Shown in pieces: positions 1-9,484 of a stretch of DNA of 64,000 nt (the first letter of the stretch is position 1; every line of letters starts with the position of its first letter). Source of the DNA: Sphingopyxis sp. LC81 (lineage in GTDB: Bacteria; Pseudomonadota; Alphaproteobacteria; Sphingomonadales; Sphingomonadaceae); the NCBI RefSeq assembly GCF_000756375.1, contig NZ_JNFD01000047.1, forward strand, positions 62,001 to 126,000, in the 5' to 3' direction. The translations under genes and the position numbers were made by a program. The notes under the pieces are model-generated. The model was not told the DNA's origin and made no database searches. It worked only from the letters and a program-made list of their open reading frames with translations.

Positions 1-616
1 CCATCGCGAGTTCGCGCACGCGGCCGCGCAGATAGTCGGGCGACCGCTCGCGCGTCACGAACGCGGCGAGCGTGGCGGGGTAGAGCTGATGCTCGGCGAA
101 CTGCACCCGCCGCGCCAGCGTTTCGACTGTGTCGCCGGGCAGGATCGCGACCGGCGTCTGCGCGAGCACCGGACCCTCGTCGACGCCCGGCGTCACGATA
201 TGGACGCTGCACCCGCCGAATTTATCGTCTGCCTCGATGGCCTGCTGGTGCGTGTTCAGCCCCTTGTAAAGCGGCAGCAGGCTCGGGTGGATGTTGATCA
301 TCTTGCCCGTCCAGCGGCCGACGAAATCATCCGAAAGGATGCGCATATAGCCGGCGAGCGCGACGAATTCAGCGCCCGCCGCGCGCAATTGCTCGTCGAC
401 CAGCGCGTCGAACGCATCGCGGTTCATGCCCTTGTGCGACAATCCCCACGTCGCGATGCCTTCGGCCTCGGCAATCTTCAGCCCCGGCGCGCCGGGGTCG
501 TTGCTGCCGACGAACACCAGTTCATAGGGGCAGTCGGCGGCTTTCGCGGCGTAGAGCAGCGCCGCCATATTGGTGCCGGCGCCCGAAATCAGGACCGCGA
601 CACGCGCTTTAGCCAT
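1..616 (-). CDS. purN: Phosphoribosylglycinamide formyltransferase PurN, 3' part cut by window edge
   Basis: PurN transfers a formyl group from 10-formyl-tetrahydrofolate to glycinamide ribonucleotide, the third step of de novo purine synthesis in the cytoplasm. The frame opens with ATG (complement of 614-616) and reads [20 protein letters not shown], the usual nucleotide-binding start. It continues through [12 protein letters not shown], which holds the catalytic Asn-x-His, and [15 protein letters not shown], which holds the conserved Asp. About 205 codons are present and the C-terminus lies outside the window. The start overlaps the end of purM by 8 bases, so the two are probably translationally coupled. 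Identification is firm. Only the end is missing. Confidence 0.95.
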   Translation of the reverse strand, partial: MAKARVAVLISGAGTNMAALLYAAKAADCPYELVFVGSNDPGAPGLKIAEAEGIATWGLSHKGMNRDAFDALVDEQLRAAGAEFVALAGYMRILSDDFVGRWTGKMINIHPSLLPLYKGLNTHQQAIEADDKFGGCSVHIVTPGVDEGPVLAQTPVAILPGDTVETLARRVQFAEHQLYPATLAAFVTRERSPDYLRGRVRELAM

Positions 617-1715
617 TATGCGTGGCGCTCCATGCCCCCATCGCGCTCCACGTTTCGGCGCTGCCCGTCACGGTGCAGCCCTTTTCGCCCTCGGCGATAT
701 GGCCGATGCGGAACACCGTCTCGCCCGCGGCTTCGAGTGCCGCGGTCACCTCGGCGACATCGCCCGCAGCAACGACGACCGCCATGCCAATCCCGCAGTT
801 GAAGGTGCGCGCCATTTCCTCGGGCTCGATATTGCCCTGCGCCTGCAGGAACGCCATCAGTCGCGGCTGTTCCCATGCATCGGCATCGACATGCGCGTGC
901 AGCGTCTTGGGCAGGATGCGCGGGATATTCTCGAGCAGCCCGCCGCCGGTGATATGTGCGAGCGCATGGATTTTGCCGGTCTTCACGAGCGGGAGCAGGC
1001 TCTTCACATAGATGCGCGTCGGCGCCATCAGGGCGTCGATCAGCAGGATGGTCTGGTCGAACAGCGCAGGGCGATCGAGCTTCCACCCCTTGTCGGCGGC
1101 GAGGCGGCGGACGAGTGAGAAGCCGTTCGAATGCACGCCCGACGAAGCGAGGCCGAGAATCACATCGCCCGCCGCGACCTTGTCGGCGGTCAACACCTGG
1201 TCGCGCTCGACCGCGCCGACGCAGAAGCCCGCAAGGTCGTAATCGCCGTCCGAATACATGCCCGGCATCTCGGCGGTTTCGCCGCCGATCAGCGCGCACC
1301 CGGCCTGTTTGCAGCCCTCGGCGATGCTCGCGACGACTTCGGTCGCGACATCGTTATCGAGCTTGCCGGTGGCATAATAATCGAGGAAAAACAGCGGCTC
1401 GGCGCCCTGCACGATCAGGTCGTTCGCGCACATCGCGACCAGGTCGATCCCGACCCCGTCATGCTTGCCCGATTCGATGGCGAGCTTGAGCTTGGTGCCC
1501 ACCCCGTCGTTCGCCGCGACGAGCAAAGGATCGTTGAACCCCGCCGCCTTCAGGTCGAAAAAGCCGCCAAAGCCGCCAAGATCGGCGTCGGCGCCGGGTC
1601 GGCGCGTCGCACGGGCGAGCGGAGCAATGGCACGGACCAGCGCATTGCCGGTCTCGATCGATACGCCGGCCTGCGCATAAGTGTAGGAGCCGGGTTGGTT
1701 GTGCTTGGAATCCAT
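609..1715 (-). CDS. purM: Phosphoribosylformylglycinamidine cyclo-ligase (AIR synthetase) PurM
   Basis: PurM closes the imidazole ring of aminoimidazole ribonucleotide using ATP, the fifth step of purine synthesis. The 368-residue protein starts [18 protein letters not shown] and carries [12 protein letters not shown], the glycine-rich [11 protein letters not shown] segment and [15 protein letters not shown], all typical of AIR synthetases. The frame stays open upstream to 2042, but the ATG at 1715 gives the family-standard N-terminus, and the longer version would run into the divergent gene's territory. It is the first gene of a purM-purN unit that overlaps by 8 bases. The divergent DUF2066-hda pair next to purM-purN is an arrangement I also recall from gammaproteobacteria. 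Confidence 0.95.
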   Translation of the reverse strand: MDSKHNQPGSYTYAQAGVSIETGNALVRAIAPLARATRRPGADADLGGFGGFFDLKAAGFNDPLLVAANDGVGTKLKLAIESGKHDGVGIDLVAMCANDLIVQGAEPLFFLDYYATGKLDNDVATEVVASIAEGCKQAGCALIGGETAEMPGMYSDGDYDLAGFCVGAVERDQVLTADKVAAGDVILGLASSGVHSNGFSLVRRLAADKGWKLDRPALFDQTILLIDALMAPTRIYVKSLLPLVKTGKIHALAHITGGGLLENIPRILPKTLHAHVDADAWEQPRLMAFLQAQGNIEPEEMARTFNCGIGMAVVVAAGDVAEVTAALEAAGETVFRIGHIAEGEKGCTVTGSAETWSAMGAWSATHNG

Positions 1716-1800
1716 GGCCCGCGCGACTAACGCTTCCGGCCGACAAATGCCATGATTTCCTTGTCGGGGCCCGCGCTTTTGGGCAAAGCATAGAGAAGAT

Positions 1801-3072
1801 ATGATTTCGGCTGCTTTCCCCCGCTTCGCTCCCACCTTCGCCTTCGACGCCCTGCGTGGCCGCGATTGGCGCTGGGCCGCTCTTTTCGGCCTTTTCTTCG
1901 CGATTCTGCTCGCCGGCATCGTCGATGGCCAGATCACCCGCGGCAATCGCGGCATCACCCCGATCAACAGCAGCGGTGATTTCCTTACGAGCGGCATCAT
2001 GGTCGATGTCACCGGCGACAATGCCGACGATGCGCGGACCAAGGGCTGGCGCGAGGCGCAGCGCCTGGCCTGGACCCAGCTCTATCGCAAATTGAATGGC
2101 AGCGACGGCCCCAAACTCGGCGATTCGGTGCTCGACGGAATCGTGACCGCGATCGTCGTCGAGGAAGAACAGATCGGCCCGCGCCGCTATGTCGCGCGGC
2201 TCGGCGTCCAGTTCGACCGCGTGCGCGCGGGGCAGATTCTCGGCGTCAGCGGCCGCACGCTCCGTTCGCCGCCCTTGCTCGTCATCCCCGTCTATTCGAT
2301 CGACGGCATCCCGCAGGTGTTCGAACAGCGCAGCGCCTGGCAGCGCGCGTGGGCCGAATATAATACGGGGCAGAGCGCGATCGATTATGTCCGCACCGCG
2401 GGCACCGGCGCCGATACCTTGCTGATCAACGCGGGGCAGACCGGCCGCCGCGGCCGCGTCTGGTGGCGCGTGATCCTCGATCAATATGGCGCCGCCGACG
2501 TGCTGACGCCGATCGCGCGCGTCGAATATTCCTATCCCGGCGGCCCGATCAAAGGCTATTTCACCGCGCGGTTCGGCCCGGACAGCAAGCTGATCTCCAG
2601 CTTCACGATGACGGGCCCCAGCCCCGCGGCGCTCCCCGACATGATGGAAAAGGCGGTCGCACGGATGGACCGCATCTATATTGACGCGCTGGCGGCAGGT
2701 GTGCTGCGCACCGACACCTATCTCGTGCTCGAAAAGCCCGTCGAGAAGGAAGACCTGCCCGAAGAGGCCGCGACTGACGAAGAGGTGCTGCCCAGCGAAA
2801 TCGACGCCAGCGTGCCGACGACGGCTGCGCCCGGCGTGCAGAGCTTCACCGTCCAGTACAGTTCGCCCGACGTCGATTCGGTCACCGCGACCGAACGTGC
2901 CGTCGCGGGCGCCGCGGGCGTCCAGTCGGCCTCGACCACCAGCCTCGCGCTCGGCGGCACCTCGGTGATGCGCGTCAGTTTCCGGGGTGACCTCGCCGCG
3001 CTCAGTGCGGCGCTCGCCGCACGCGGGTTCAAGGTGCAGGAAGGCGGCGGCCAGCTCAGGATCAGCCGCTGA
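1801..3072 (+). CDS. DUF2066-type membrane-anchored protein
   Basis: This 423-residue protein has unknown function. A hydrophobic stretch near residues 27-43 ([17 protein letters not shown]) looks like a signal anchor. The following part (about 60-290) resembles the DUF2066 family: a repeated alpha/beta region with a [20 protein letters not shown] segment. The last 75 residues form a small beta-alpha-beta module ([11 protein letters not shown] ... ISR) resembling a heavy-metal-associated fold, but with no CxxC metal site. Its stop codon shares one base with the start of the hda homologue (TGATG), so the two are probably co-translated. The purN-purM / DUF2066-hda neighbourhood supports the family call. 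The function stays open. Confidence 0.8.
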   Translation: MISAAFPRFAPTFAFDALRGRDWRWAALFGLFFAILLAGIVDGQITRGNRGITPINSSGDFLTSGIMVDVTGDNADDARTKGWREAQRLAWTQLYRKLNGSDGPKLGDSVLDGIVTAIVVEEEQIGPRRYVARLGVQFDRVRAGQILGVSGRTLRSPPLLVIPVYSIDGIPQVFEQRSAWQRAWAEYNTGQSAIDYVRTAGTGADTLLINAGQTGRRGRVWWRVILDQYGAADVLTPIARVEYSYPGGPIKGYFTARFGPDSKLISSFTMTGPSPAALPDMMEKAVARMDRIYIDALAAGVLRTDTYLVLEKPVEKEDLPEEAATDEEVLPSEIDASVPTTAAPGVQSFTVQYSSPDVDSVTATERAVAGAAGVQSASTTSLALGGTSVMRVSFRGDLAALSAALAARGFKVQEGGGQLRISR

Positions 3073-3728
3073 TGGCGCGCGCACCGGGACAGATCGCCCT
3101 GCCGCTCGACTGGAGCGCAGGCGGGTCGAACGACGGTCCGCTGATCGTCGGCACCAGCAACGCCGATGCCGTGCGCTATCTGCGCCATGTCGCCACCTGG
3201 CCCGTCCGTACCGCGGTGCTCACCGGACCGCGCGGTTCGGGGCGCAGCCTGATGGGCCGCCTCTTCGCGCGCGACACCGGCGGGAAGGTCATCGACGGCC
3301 ATGACAGCGTATCGGAAGAAGAGATTTTCCACGCGTGGAACGCCGCGCAGGCCAGCGGCTCGCCGTTGCTGATCATCGCCGATGCGCCACCGTCGGACTG
3401 GAATGTCGCGCTGCCCGACCTTCGTTCGCGCCTTGCGGCCGTACCCGTGCTGACGATCGGCGATCCCGACGACTGCCTCGCGCGCGACCTGATCGAAGCG
3501 CTGTTCGCGCAGCGCGGCATGGCGCTTGCGCCCGGCGTCGCCTCCTATATCGTGCCGCGCATGGAACGCAGCTATGCGATGATCCACCGCATCGTCGGCG
3601 CGCTCGACGCCGCGTCGCTCGAAAAGGGCGGCGGCATTAGTATTCGTCTTACGCGTGAAACATTACTGTCACAGGGGCTCATCGATCCCGATTTGCTCGA
3701 ACGACAGGATGACGCGACATGTCGATAA
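3072..3728 (+). CDS. hda: Hda/HdaA-type regulatory inactivator of DnaA
   Basis: Hda proteins bind the DNA polymerase sliding clamp and stimulate ATP hydrolysis by DnaA, preventing re-initiation of replication. The 218-residue protein has QIALPL at residues 7-12, the expected N-terminal clamp-binding motif. The DnaA-like P-loop GPRGSGRS follows at 52-59, with Arg in place of the usual Lys. I recall the same substitution in Escherichia coli Hda (GREGAGRS), so it supports the call and does not suggest inactivation. The C-terminal helical part (YAMIHRIVGALDAASL) matches AAA+ domain II. It overlaps DUF2066 by one base and ppk1 by ten. Confidence 0.85.
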   Translation: MARAPGQIALPLDWSAGGSNDGPLIVGTSNADAVRYLRHVATWPVRTAVLTGPRGSGRSLMGRLFARDTGGKVIDGHDSVSEEEIFHAWNAAQASGSPLLIIADAPPSDWNVALPDLRSRLAAVPVLTIGDPDDCLARDLIEALFAQRGMALAPGVASYIVPRMERSYAMIHRIVGALDAASLEKGGGISIRLTRETLLSQGLIDPDLLERQDDATCR

Positions 3729-5893
3729 CCGGCGGCCCCTTACGCGCAGACAATGATGCCGATACCGCGGCGACGCCGCCCAGCTTTGGCCCCGAACGCT
3801 TCTTCAACCGCGAACTCTCCTGGCTCGCCTTCAACCGCCGGGTGATGGAAGAAGCGCGCAACCCTGCGCATCCCTTGCTCGAACGTCTCCGCTTCCTGTC
3901 GATCTCGGGCAGCAACCTCGACGAATTCTTCATGGTCCGCGTCGCGGGGCTGAAGGGGCAGCAGCTTCAGGGGATCGACGACCCTTCGGCCGACGGCCGC
4001 TCGCCGGGGCAGCAGCTTGCCGAGATCGAGGCCGAGGTGAACCGCCTCGTCGACCAGCAGCAGAGCGAATGGCAATTGCTCCACCGCCAGCTCGGCGAAC
4101 AGGGCATTGTCGTCCACGGCACGGGGTCGGATAAGGAGGCGCTGCGCACCGCGCTCCGCCAATATTTCATCGACCAGATTTTCCCGATCCTGACGCCGCA
4201 GGTGCTCGATCCGGCGCATCCCTTTCCCTTCATCCCGAACCGCGGCCTCGGCGTCATCTTCGACCTTCAGCGCAAGGCGACGGGTGAGACGATCCGCGAA
4301 CTGGTGATGATCCCTTCCTCGCTCGCGCGCTTCGTGCCGGTGCCGGGGCAGCCGGGCGCGTTCGTACCGATCGAATATCTGATCGAGATTTTCGGCGACC
4401 TCCTGTTCCCCGGTTTCACCATCCGCTCGCTCGGTGTCTTCCGCATCATCCGCGACAGCGATATCGAGCTTGAGGAAGAGGCCGAGGATCTCGTCCGCCT
4501 GTTCCGCACCGCGATCCGCCGCCGTCGCCGCGGCCGCGTCATCCTGCTCGAACTCGAAGCTGACATGCCCGGCGAAATCGCCGAAGTGCTCAACGCCGAT
4601 ATTCAGGGGCACGAGGCGATCGTTGCCAAGATCGGCGGCTTTATCGGGCTTGCGGCGCTGTCGGCGCTCGTCGATGTCGACCGGCCCGACCTCAAATTTC
4701 CGGCCTATTCGGCGCGTTTCCCCGAACGGATCCGCGAACATGGCGGCGACTGTTTCGCGGCGATCCGCTCAAAGGACATCGTCGTCCATCATCCGTATGA
4801 GAGTTTCGACGTCGTCCTCTCCTTCCTGCGGCAGGCGGCCGCCGATCCCGACGTCGTCGCGATCAAGCAGACGCTCTACCGCGCGGGCAACCAGTCGCCG
4901 GTCATCCGCGCGCTGATCGAGGCGGCCGAGGCGGGCAAGTCGGTGACCGCGGTCGTCGAACTCAAGGCGCGCTTCGACGAGGAGCAGAATCTGCTCTGGG
5001 CGAACCAGCTCGAACGCGCCGGCGTACAGGTCGTCTACGGCTTCATTGAGTGGAAGACGCACGCCAAAATCTCGATGGTCGTCCGCCGCGAGGGGCAGGG
5101 GTATCGCACCTATTGCCACTTCGGCACGGGCAATTATCACCCGGTGACCGCGCGCATCTATACCGATTTGAGCTTCTTTACCGCCGACCCGCGCGCGGGT
5201 CGCGACGCGGCGCAGCTGTTCAACTATATCACCGGCTATGTCGAACCCGAACGGCTCGACCTCATCACCATGTCGCCGCTCAATATGCGCACGCATCTGT
5301 CCGAACTGATCGACGCCGAGACGGCGGCGGCGAAGGCGGGGCTGCCGTCGGGCGTGTGGGCCAAGATGAACAGCCTCGTCGATCCCGACATCATCGACAA
5401 GCTTTACGAGGCGAGCGCCGCGGGCGTGCCGATCGAGCTGATCGTGCGCGGCATCTGCTGCCTGCGCCCCGACGTTCCGGGGCTGTCCGAAACGATCCGC
5501 GTCAAATCGGTGGTCGGGCGCTTCCTCGAACACAGCCGCGTCTGGGCCTTCGCGAACGGCGCGCCGCTGCCGCATCGGGCGGCGAAACTCTATATCAGCA
5601 GCGCCGACTGGATGCCGCGCAACTTCGACCGCCGTGTCGAATATATGATCCCGATCGAAAATCCGACCGTCCACGACCAGATATTGGACCAGGTGCTCGT
5701 CGCGAACCTGATCGACAATGAACAAAGCTGGATTCTTCAGCCCGACGGCACTTCGATACGCGTTGCTCCGGGCGACAAGCCATTTAACTTGCACCATTAT
5801 TTCATGAACAACCCGTCACTGTCGGGCCGCGGCACCGCGCTTCACAAGCGTCAGGACGTGCCGACGCTCGCCTTCGACGTACGCGAAGATTGA
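3719..5893 (+). CDS. ppk1: Polyphosphate kinase 1
   Basis: PPK1 reversibly polymerises the gamma-phosphate of ATP into inorganic polyphosphate. The 724-residue length is normal for the family. Visible signatures are the N-terminal RFFNRELSWLAFNRRV, the ATP-site region IKQTLYRAGNQSPVI, KTHAKISMVVRRE with the His that becomes phosphorylated, and YCHFGTGNYHPVTA. The start overlaps hda by 10 bases and the stop overlaps ppx by 4 (TTGA), so the polyphosphate-making and polyphosphate-degrading enzymes are coupled in one unit. A second, unrelated polyphosphate kinase (PPK2) lies about 8 kb downstream. Confidence 0.97.
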   Translation: MSITGGPLRADNDADTAATPPSFGPERFFNRELSWLAFNRRVMEEARNPAHPLLERLRFLSISGSNLDEFFMVRVAGLKGQQLQGIDDPSADGRSPGQQLAEIEAEVNRLVDQQQSEWQLLHRQLGEQGIVVHGTGSDKEALRTALRQYFIDQIFPILTPQVLDPAHPFPFIPNRGLGVIFDLQRKATGETIRELVMIPSSLARFVPVPGQPGAFVPIEYLIEIFGDLLFPGFTIRSLGVFRIIRDSDIELEEEAEDLVRLFRTAIRRRRRGRVILLELEADMPGEIAEVLNADIQGHEAIVAKIGGFIGLAALSALVDVDRPDLKFPAYSARFPERIREHGGDCFAAIRSKDIVVHHPYESFDVVLSFLRQAAADPDVVAIKQTLYRAGNQSPVIRALIEAAEAGKSVTAVVELKARFDEEQNLLWANQLERAGVQVVYGFIEWKTHAKISMVVRREGQGYRTYCHFGTGNYHPVTARIYTDLSFFTADPRAGRDAAQLFNYITGYVEPERLDLITMSPLNMRTHLSELIDAETAAAKAGLPSGVWAKMNSLVDPDIIDKLYEASAAGVPIELIVRGICCLRPDVPGLSETIRVKSVVGRFLEHSRVWAFANGAPLPHRAAKLYISSADWMPRNFDRRVEYMIPIENPTVHDQILDQVLVANLIDNEQSWILQPDGTSIRVAPGDKPFNLHHYFMNNPSLSGRGTALHKRQDVPTLAFDVRED

Positions 5894-7395
5894 CCAAATT
5901 GACCCCACAGCGCTCCTCCAAACAGGCGGTCAGTCGATCCGCCGTGATCGACATCGGCTCCAACTCGGTCCGCATCGTCGTCTATGAAGGACCGGCGCGC
6001 GCACCCGCCGTGATCTTCAACGAAAAGGTCGCCGCGGGTCTTGGCCGCGGGCTCGCCATCGATGGCCGCATCGCGCCCGCGGACGCGACACGCGGCCTGG
6101 TCGCGCTGCGGCGCTACGCGCTGCTCGCCGAGCATATGGACGTCCAGGACGTGCAATGCGTCGCCACCGCCGCGGTGCGCGATGCGGTCAATGGTCCCGA
6201 CTTCATCGCCGCCGCGGCCGAGGCGGGGCTGAATATCCGGCTGCTGTCGGGCGAGGAGGAGGCCGAGGCTGCGGGGCATGGCGTGCTGTCGGCGATCCCC
6301 GACGCGCACGGCGTCGCGGTCGATCTTGGCGGCGGCAGCCTCGAACTCGCCGAAGTGTCCCGCGGCAAGGTCGGCCGCCGCGCCTCTTTCCCGCTCGGCG
6401 TGCTCCGGCTCCCCGCGCTGCGCAAGGATGGCGAGCAGGCGTTTGAACGCGCGATCCGCAAGATGCTCCGCGCCGCGGGCTGGCCGGGAGAGGGGCTGAC
6501 CGGCCTCCCGCTCTATCTGGTCGGCGGTTCGTGGCGCGCGCTCTCACGCCTCGATCTCGAACTCACCAAAGACCCGCTCGCGGTCCTCGATCAGCACACA
6601 TTGCCGCGCAGCGCGCTGCGCCGCCTGCTCCGCGCGACCAAAAGGTTGAGCTTCGAAGAGCTCCGCGCCATCCCGGGCATGGCGTCGAACCGCGCCGCGG
6701 CCTTGCCCGATGCGGCGGCGCTGCTCGCGGCGCTCGTCAATATCCTCGACGTGCCGGAAATGACCGTGTCGTCGTCGGGGCTTCGCGAAGGCCTGCTCTA
6801 TCAGGCGCTCGATGCCGAAACGCGCGCGCAGGACCCGCTGATCGTCGCCGCCGAATTCGAGGGCCGACGCCTCGCGCGGTTCGCGCCGCACGGCCGCGCG
6901 ATCGCCGAATGGATCGCGCCGCTGTTTGTTGACGAGGTTCCCGCCGACAGCCGCGTTCGCCTGGCGGCCAGCCTGCTCAGCGATGTCGCCTGGTCGGCGA
7001 ATCCCGATTTTCGCGCCGAGCGCGGCACCGAGATCGGCCTGCACGGCAACTGGCGCAGCATCGATATTCCGGGCCGCATCCTCCTTGCCCGCGCGCTGTA
7101 CGCGGGCTTTGGCGGCACCGACGCCGAGTTTCCCGCGATGGGCAGTCTCGTGACGCCCGAGCGCCTGGCGCGGGCGCGCCAATGGGGGCTCGCGATCCGT
7201 TTGGCGCAGCGCCTGACCGGCGGTATTCAGGCGCCGCTGGGCGGCAGTTCGATCGCGATGCACGACGGCAAACTACGGCTCACGCTCACGCGCGAATGGC
7301 ACCATCTGATGGGCGAGGCGGTCGAGCGGCGACTGCGCGCGCTCGCGAACGCGCTCGACACCGAACCCGTGGTGGATTTGCTCGAAGGCGGCTGA
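5890..7395 (+). CDS. ppx: Ppx/GppA family exopolyphosphatase
   Basis: This enzyme releases phosphate from polyphosphate ends or hydrolyses pppGpp. The 501-residue protein begins at a TTG codon lying inside the ppk1 stop (TTGA overlap). It shows the ASKHA-fold phosphate motifs AVIDIGSNSVRIVVYEG and VDLGGGSLELAEV, and LLSGEEEAEAA between them. The C-terminal half (about 310-500) is all-helical and resembles the HD-like extension found in long Ppx proteins. Linkage to ppk1 favours polyphosphate over pppGpp as the substrate, but sequence alone cannot separate the two activities. Confidence 0.92.
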   Translation: MTKLTPQRSSKQAVSRSAVIDIGSNSVRIVVYEGPARAPAVIFNEKVAAGLGRGLAIDGRIAPADATRGLVALRRYALLAEHMDVQDVQCVATAAVRDAVNGPDFIAAAAEAGLNIRLLSGEEEAEAAGHGVLSAIPDAHGVAVDLGGGSLELAEVSRGKVGRRASFPLGVLRLPALRKDGEQAFERAIRKMLRAAGWPGEGLTGLPLYLVGGSWRALSRLDLELTKDPLAVLDQHTLPRSALRRLLRATKRLSFEELRAIPGMASNRAAALPDAAALLAALVNILDVPEMTVSSSGLREGLLYQALDAETRAQDPLIVAAEFEGRRLARFAPHGRAIAEWIAPLFVDEVPADSRVRLAASLLSDVAWSANPDFRAERGTEIGLHGNWRSIDIPGRILLARALYAGFGGTDAEFPAMGSLVTPERLARARQWGLAIRLAQRLTGGIQAPLGGSSIAMHDGKLRLTLTREWHHLMGEAVERRLRALANALDTEPVVDLLEGG

Positions 7396-7400
7396 GCGAC

Positions 7401-7790
7401 CTAGGCCGCGGGCGCGGTGCAGGTCGTCCCGGCCGCCGATGCGGTTTCTTCACCGGGCTTGATCGGCGCCAACATGCCGTCGGTCATACCCTTGGTCCAC
7501 CATTGCCAGCCGCCACCGACATAGCGGGCACCGCTCGCCGACGTCGCGATTTTCAAGTCGACCGTCTTGCCCGCGACGACGATCTGCGCCGTGTCGGTGG
7601 TCGGATAGCGCGCTTCGACGGTCGTCCCATCGGCGCAGCTGTAGCGAACGGGCGCGGCAGCCGCTGCGGGTGCTTCGGCCTTGGGCGCGGTCGATTGCGC
7701 GGTGTCCGCGGCGGGGGTTTCGGTTTTTGTCGGCGCGGTGTTGCAGCCTGCAACACCGATTGCGAGGGCGATGGCGACGGGAATGCGCAT
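7401..7790 (-). CDS. MliC-like lysozyme-inhibitor lipoprotein
   Basis: This is a probable outer-membrane lipoprotein of about 129 residues. The N-terminus MRIPVAIALAIGVAGC is a lipoprotein signal with the lipobox VAGC. A Thr/Pro/Ala-rich linker follows, then a C-terminal domain beginning VRYSCADGTTVEARY and containing GGWQWWTKG. That pattern, with Cys residues at both ends (YSC ... TTCTA), matches the membrane-bound C-type lysozyme inhibitor family. An in-frame ATG exists 15 bases upstream, but AAGGAG lies inside those first codons, seven bases before the chosen ATG, so the inner start is preferred. It is convergent with ppx, with only five bases between the stops. Confidence 0.75.
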   Translation of the reverse strand: MRIPVAIALAIGVAGCNTAPTKTETPAADTAQSTAPKAEAPAAAAAPVRYSCADGTTVEARYPTTDTAQIVVAGKTVDLKIATSASGARYVGGGWQWWTKGMTDGMLAPIKPGEETASAAGTTCTAPAA

Positions 7791-7869
7791 GACCTGCTCC
7801 TTCATAACATCACTGCCGCCCGATTATGGGGCAACGGCCAATGCCGTGCAATAGCAAGGCTGTAGCTTC

Positions 7870-9045
7870 TCAGGCGGCGCCGTCGATCTCGCTCATCACA
7901 AGCTTGCCGTTCTTGACCGCAAAGCCCATCCGGCCTTCGACCAGATCGAGCGCCGCGTGGCCGAACACGTCGTAACGCCAACCGTCCATCATCTGGATTC
8001 CCTCGCGCGCGCCCGCCGCGAGCGCTTCCAAATCGTCGCTGCGCGCGATCAACCGCGCCGCGACGTTCAGTTCGCGCGCGCGAATTTTCAGCAGCAGCTT
8101 GAGCAGGTCGGCGACCAAAGTGCCTTCCTTGCCCAGCCCCGGGCCGCGCGGCGCGCGTTCGGGCATGTCGTCCTTCGACATCGGCTTGGCATTGGCGATC
8201 GCGTCCATCAGCCGGCCGCCGATATCATTCGTGCGCCACGTCGCCGACAGTCCGCGCACGCGGCCCAGCCCGTCCTGATCCTTCGGCGGATGCGCGGCGA
8301 GGTCGGCGAGCGTCTCGTCCTTGACGATCCGGCCGCGCGGCAGATTCTTTTGCCGCGCTTCGCGTTCGCGCCACGCCGCGAGCGACTGCAGCCGGCCGAG
8401 CACGTCGAGCTTGCGCGTCGGGACCTTGATTCGCTGCCACGCCTTGTCGGGATCGACGCTGTAGTTCGCGGGATCGGCGAGCTTTTCCATTTCCTCGTCG
8501 AGCCAATGGCCGCGCCCGGTCTTGATCAGCTTGTCGAGCATCATCGGGAAAATCTTGGCGAGGTGGGTGACGTCGCCGACGGCATAGTCGATCTGGCGCT
8601 TGTCGAGCGGGCGGCGGCTCCAGTCGGTAAAACGCGCGCCCTTGTCGAGCTGCAGCCCGATCCATGCTTCGACCAGGTTCGAATATCCGACCTGTTCGGC
8701 CTGACCGAGCGCCATCTGGCCGATCTGCGTGTCGAAGATCGGGTGCGGCGTCTTGCCGGTCAGGTTGAAGATGATTTCGACATCCTGCCCGCCCGCATGA
8801 AAGACTTTCAGCATATCCTCATTGTCGACGAGCAGGTCGAGCAGGGGCTTCAAATCGATCCCCGGCGCCATCGGATCGATCGCCGCGGCATGGTCGCGGT
8901 CGGCCACCTGGATCAGGCAAAGCTCTGGCCAGAAAGTGTTTTCGCGCATGAATTCGGTATCGACCGCGATGAAATCGCTGTTCCGAATGAGGTCGCAGAA
9001 TTCGACGAGCGCGGCGTTGGTTTCGATCAACGGATGGACTTGCAT
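7870..9045 (-). CDS. rnd: Ribonuclease D
   Basis: RNase D is a 3'-5' exoribonuclease involved in tRNA 3' maturation. The 391-residue protein has the DEDDy exonuclease motifs: FIAVDTEFMRENT near residue 28 (Exo I, Asp and Glu), FHAGGQDVEIIFNL (Exo II, Asp) and QIDYAVGDVTHLAKI (Exo III, Tyr and Asp). An HRDC-like helical region follows (RLQSLAAWREREA), then a second HRDC-like repeat near the C-terminus. Length and domain order are standard. It is transcribed away from the small membrane protein and FAD oxidase pair that starts at 9155. Confidence 0.95.
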   Translation of the reverse strand: MQVHPLIETNAALVEFCDLIRNSDFIAVDTEFMRENTFWPELCLIQVADRDHAAAIDPMAPGIDLKPLLDLLVDNEDMLKVFHAGGQDVEIIFNLTGKTPHPIFDTQIGQMALGQAEQVGYSNLVEAWIGLQLDKGARFTDWSRRPLDKRQIDYAVGDVTHLAKIFPMMLDKLIKTGRGHWLDEEMEKLADPANYSVDPDKAWQRIKVPTRKLDVLGRLQSLAAWREREARQKNLPRGRIVKDETLADLAAHPPKDQDGLGRVRGLSATWRTNDIGGRLMDAIANAKPMSKDDMPERAPRGPGLGKEGTLVADLLKLLLKIRARELNVAARLIARSDDLEALAAGAREGIQMMDGWRYDVFGHAALDLVEGRMGFAVKNGKLVMSEIDGAA

Positions 9046-9073
9046 AGCGCGCCTATACAGCTAGTTGATGGGA

Positions 9074-9095
9074 ACGGGCAGGAAAAATTGCCCGT
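9074..9095. other. Short inverted repeat between rnd and the 9155 gene
   Basis: A perfect 7-base inverted repeat (ACGGGCA / TGCCCGT) with an 8-base A-rich loop sits in the divergent spacer. It could be an operator, or a 5'-leader hairpin of the plus-strand unit. It has no downstream T-run in either direction, so an intrinsic terminator is unlikely. Nothing identifies a regulator. Confidence 0.3.
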
Positions 9096-9154
9096 GCTCT
9101 TCGGGTCGCAAAGCCGGAACACCGGCTGGGGAAAAAGACGAAGGGATTTGGGGC

Positions 9155-9484
9155 ATGATGTGGCTCGGTTGGGCGCTCGCCGCGCTCGGTTTTGCGTTGA
9201 TTTTCGGGCAATATGCCGCGGGGCAGGCGGATATATTCGTATCGATCGCCAACCCGCGGCCGCTCGATGAGGAATCGATGGTGGTCACGCTGAAGGGCTG
9301 GGGCTTCGCCGCCCAGGCCGCGCAGCCGTTCGTTACGCCCGAATCCGATCACGGCCTGTGCGATGTGCGGCTGTTCGCGACGCGACGCCAGATGCTGGTG
9401 GCGATCGCGACCTTCGGCTTCCTCCGCCCGGTGACCGTCGCGTGGCGGGCGAATGCCGGCATCCTGCCGCTGGGGGACGCCTGA
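9155..9484 (+). CDS. Small hypothetical protein with N-terminal membrane segment
   Basis: This is an unrecognised protein of about 109 residues beginning MMWLGWALAALGFALIFGQY, a single hydrophobic segment followed by a short soluble region. The tail (RRQMLVAIATFGFLRPVTVAW) could be a second, weaker membrane segment. The frame is open back to 9065, but the upstream codons encode a charged, Cys-rich stretch unlike a natural N-terminus, and AAGGGA lies about nine bases before the chosen ATG. The stop TGA overlaps the ATG of the FAD oxidase by one base, so the pair is probably co-translated. The protein may tether or partner the oxidase, which is inference from the coupling only. Confidence 0.6.
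   Translation: MMWLGWALAALGFALIFGQYAAGQADIFVSIANPRPLDEESMVVTLKGWGFAAQAAQPFVTPESDHGLCDVRLFATRRQMLVAIATFGFLRPVTVAWRANAGILPLGDA

Noticed and set aside
3228..3251. Apparent loss of the Walker A lysine in the Hda homologue
   Set aside because: I recall the same Lys-to-Arg change in the Escherichia coli Hda P-loop, so it is a family feature and not a defect.
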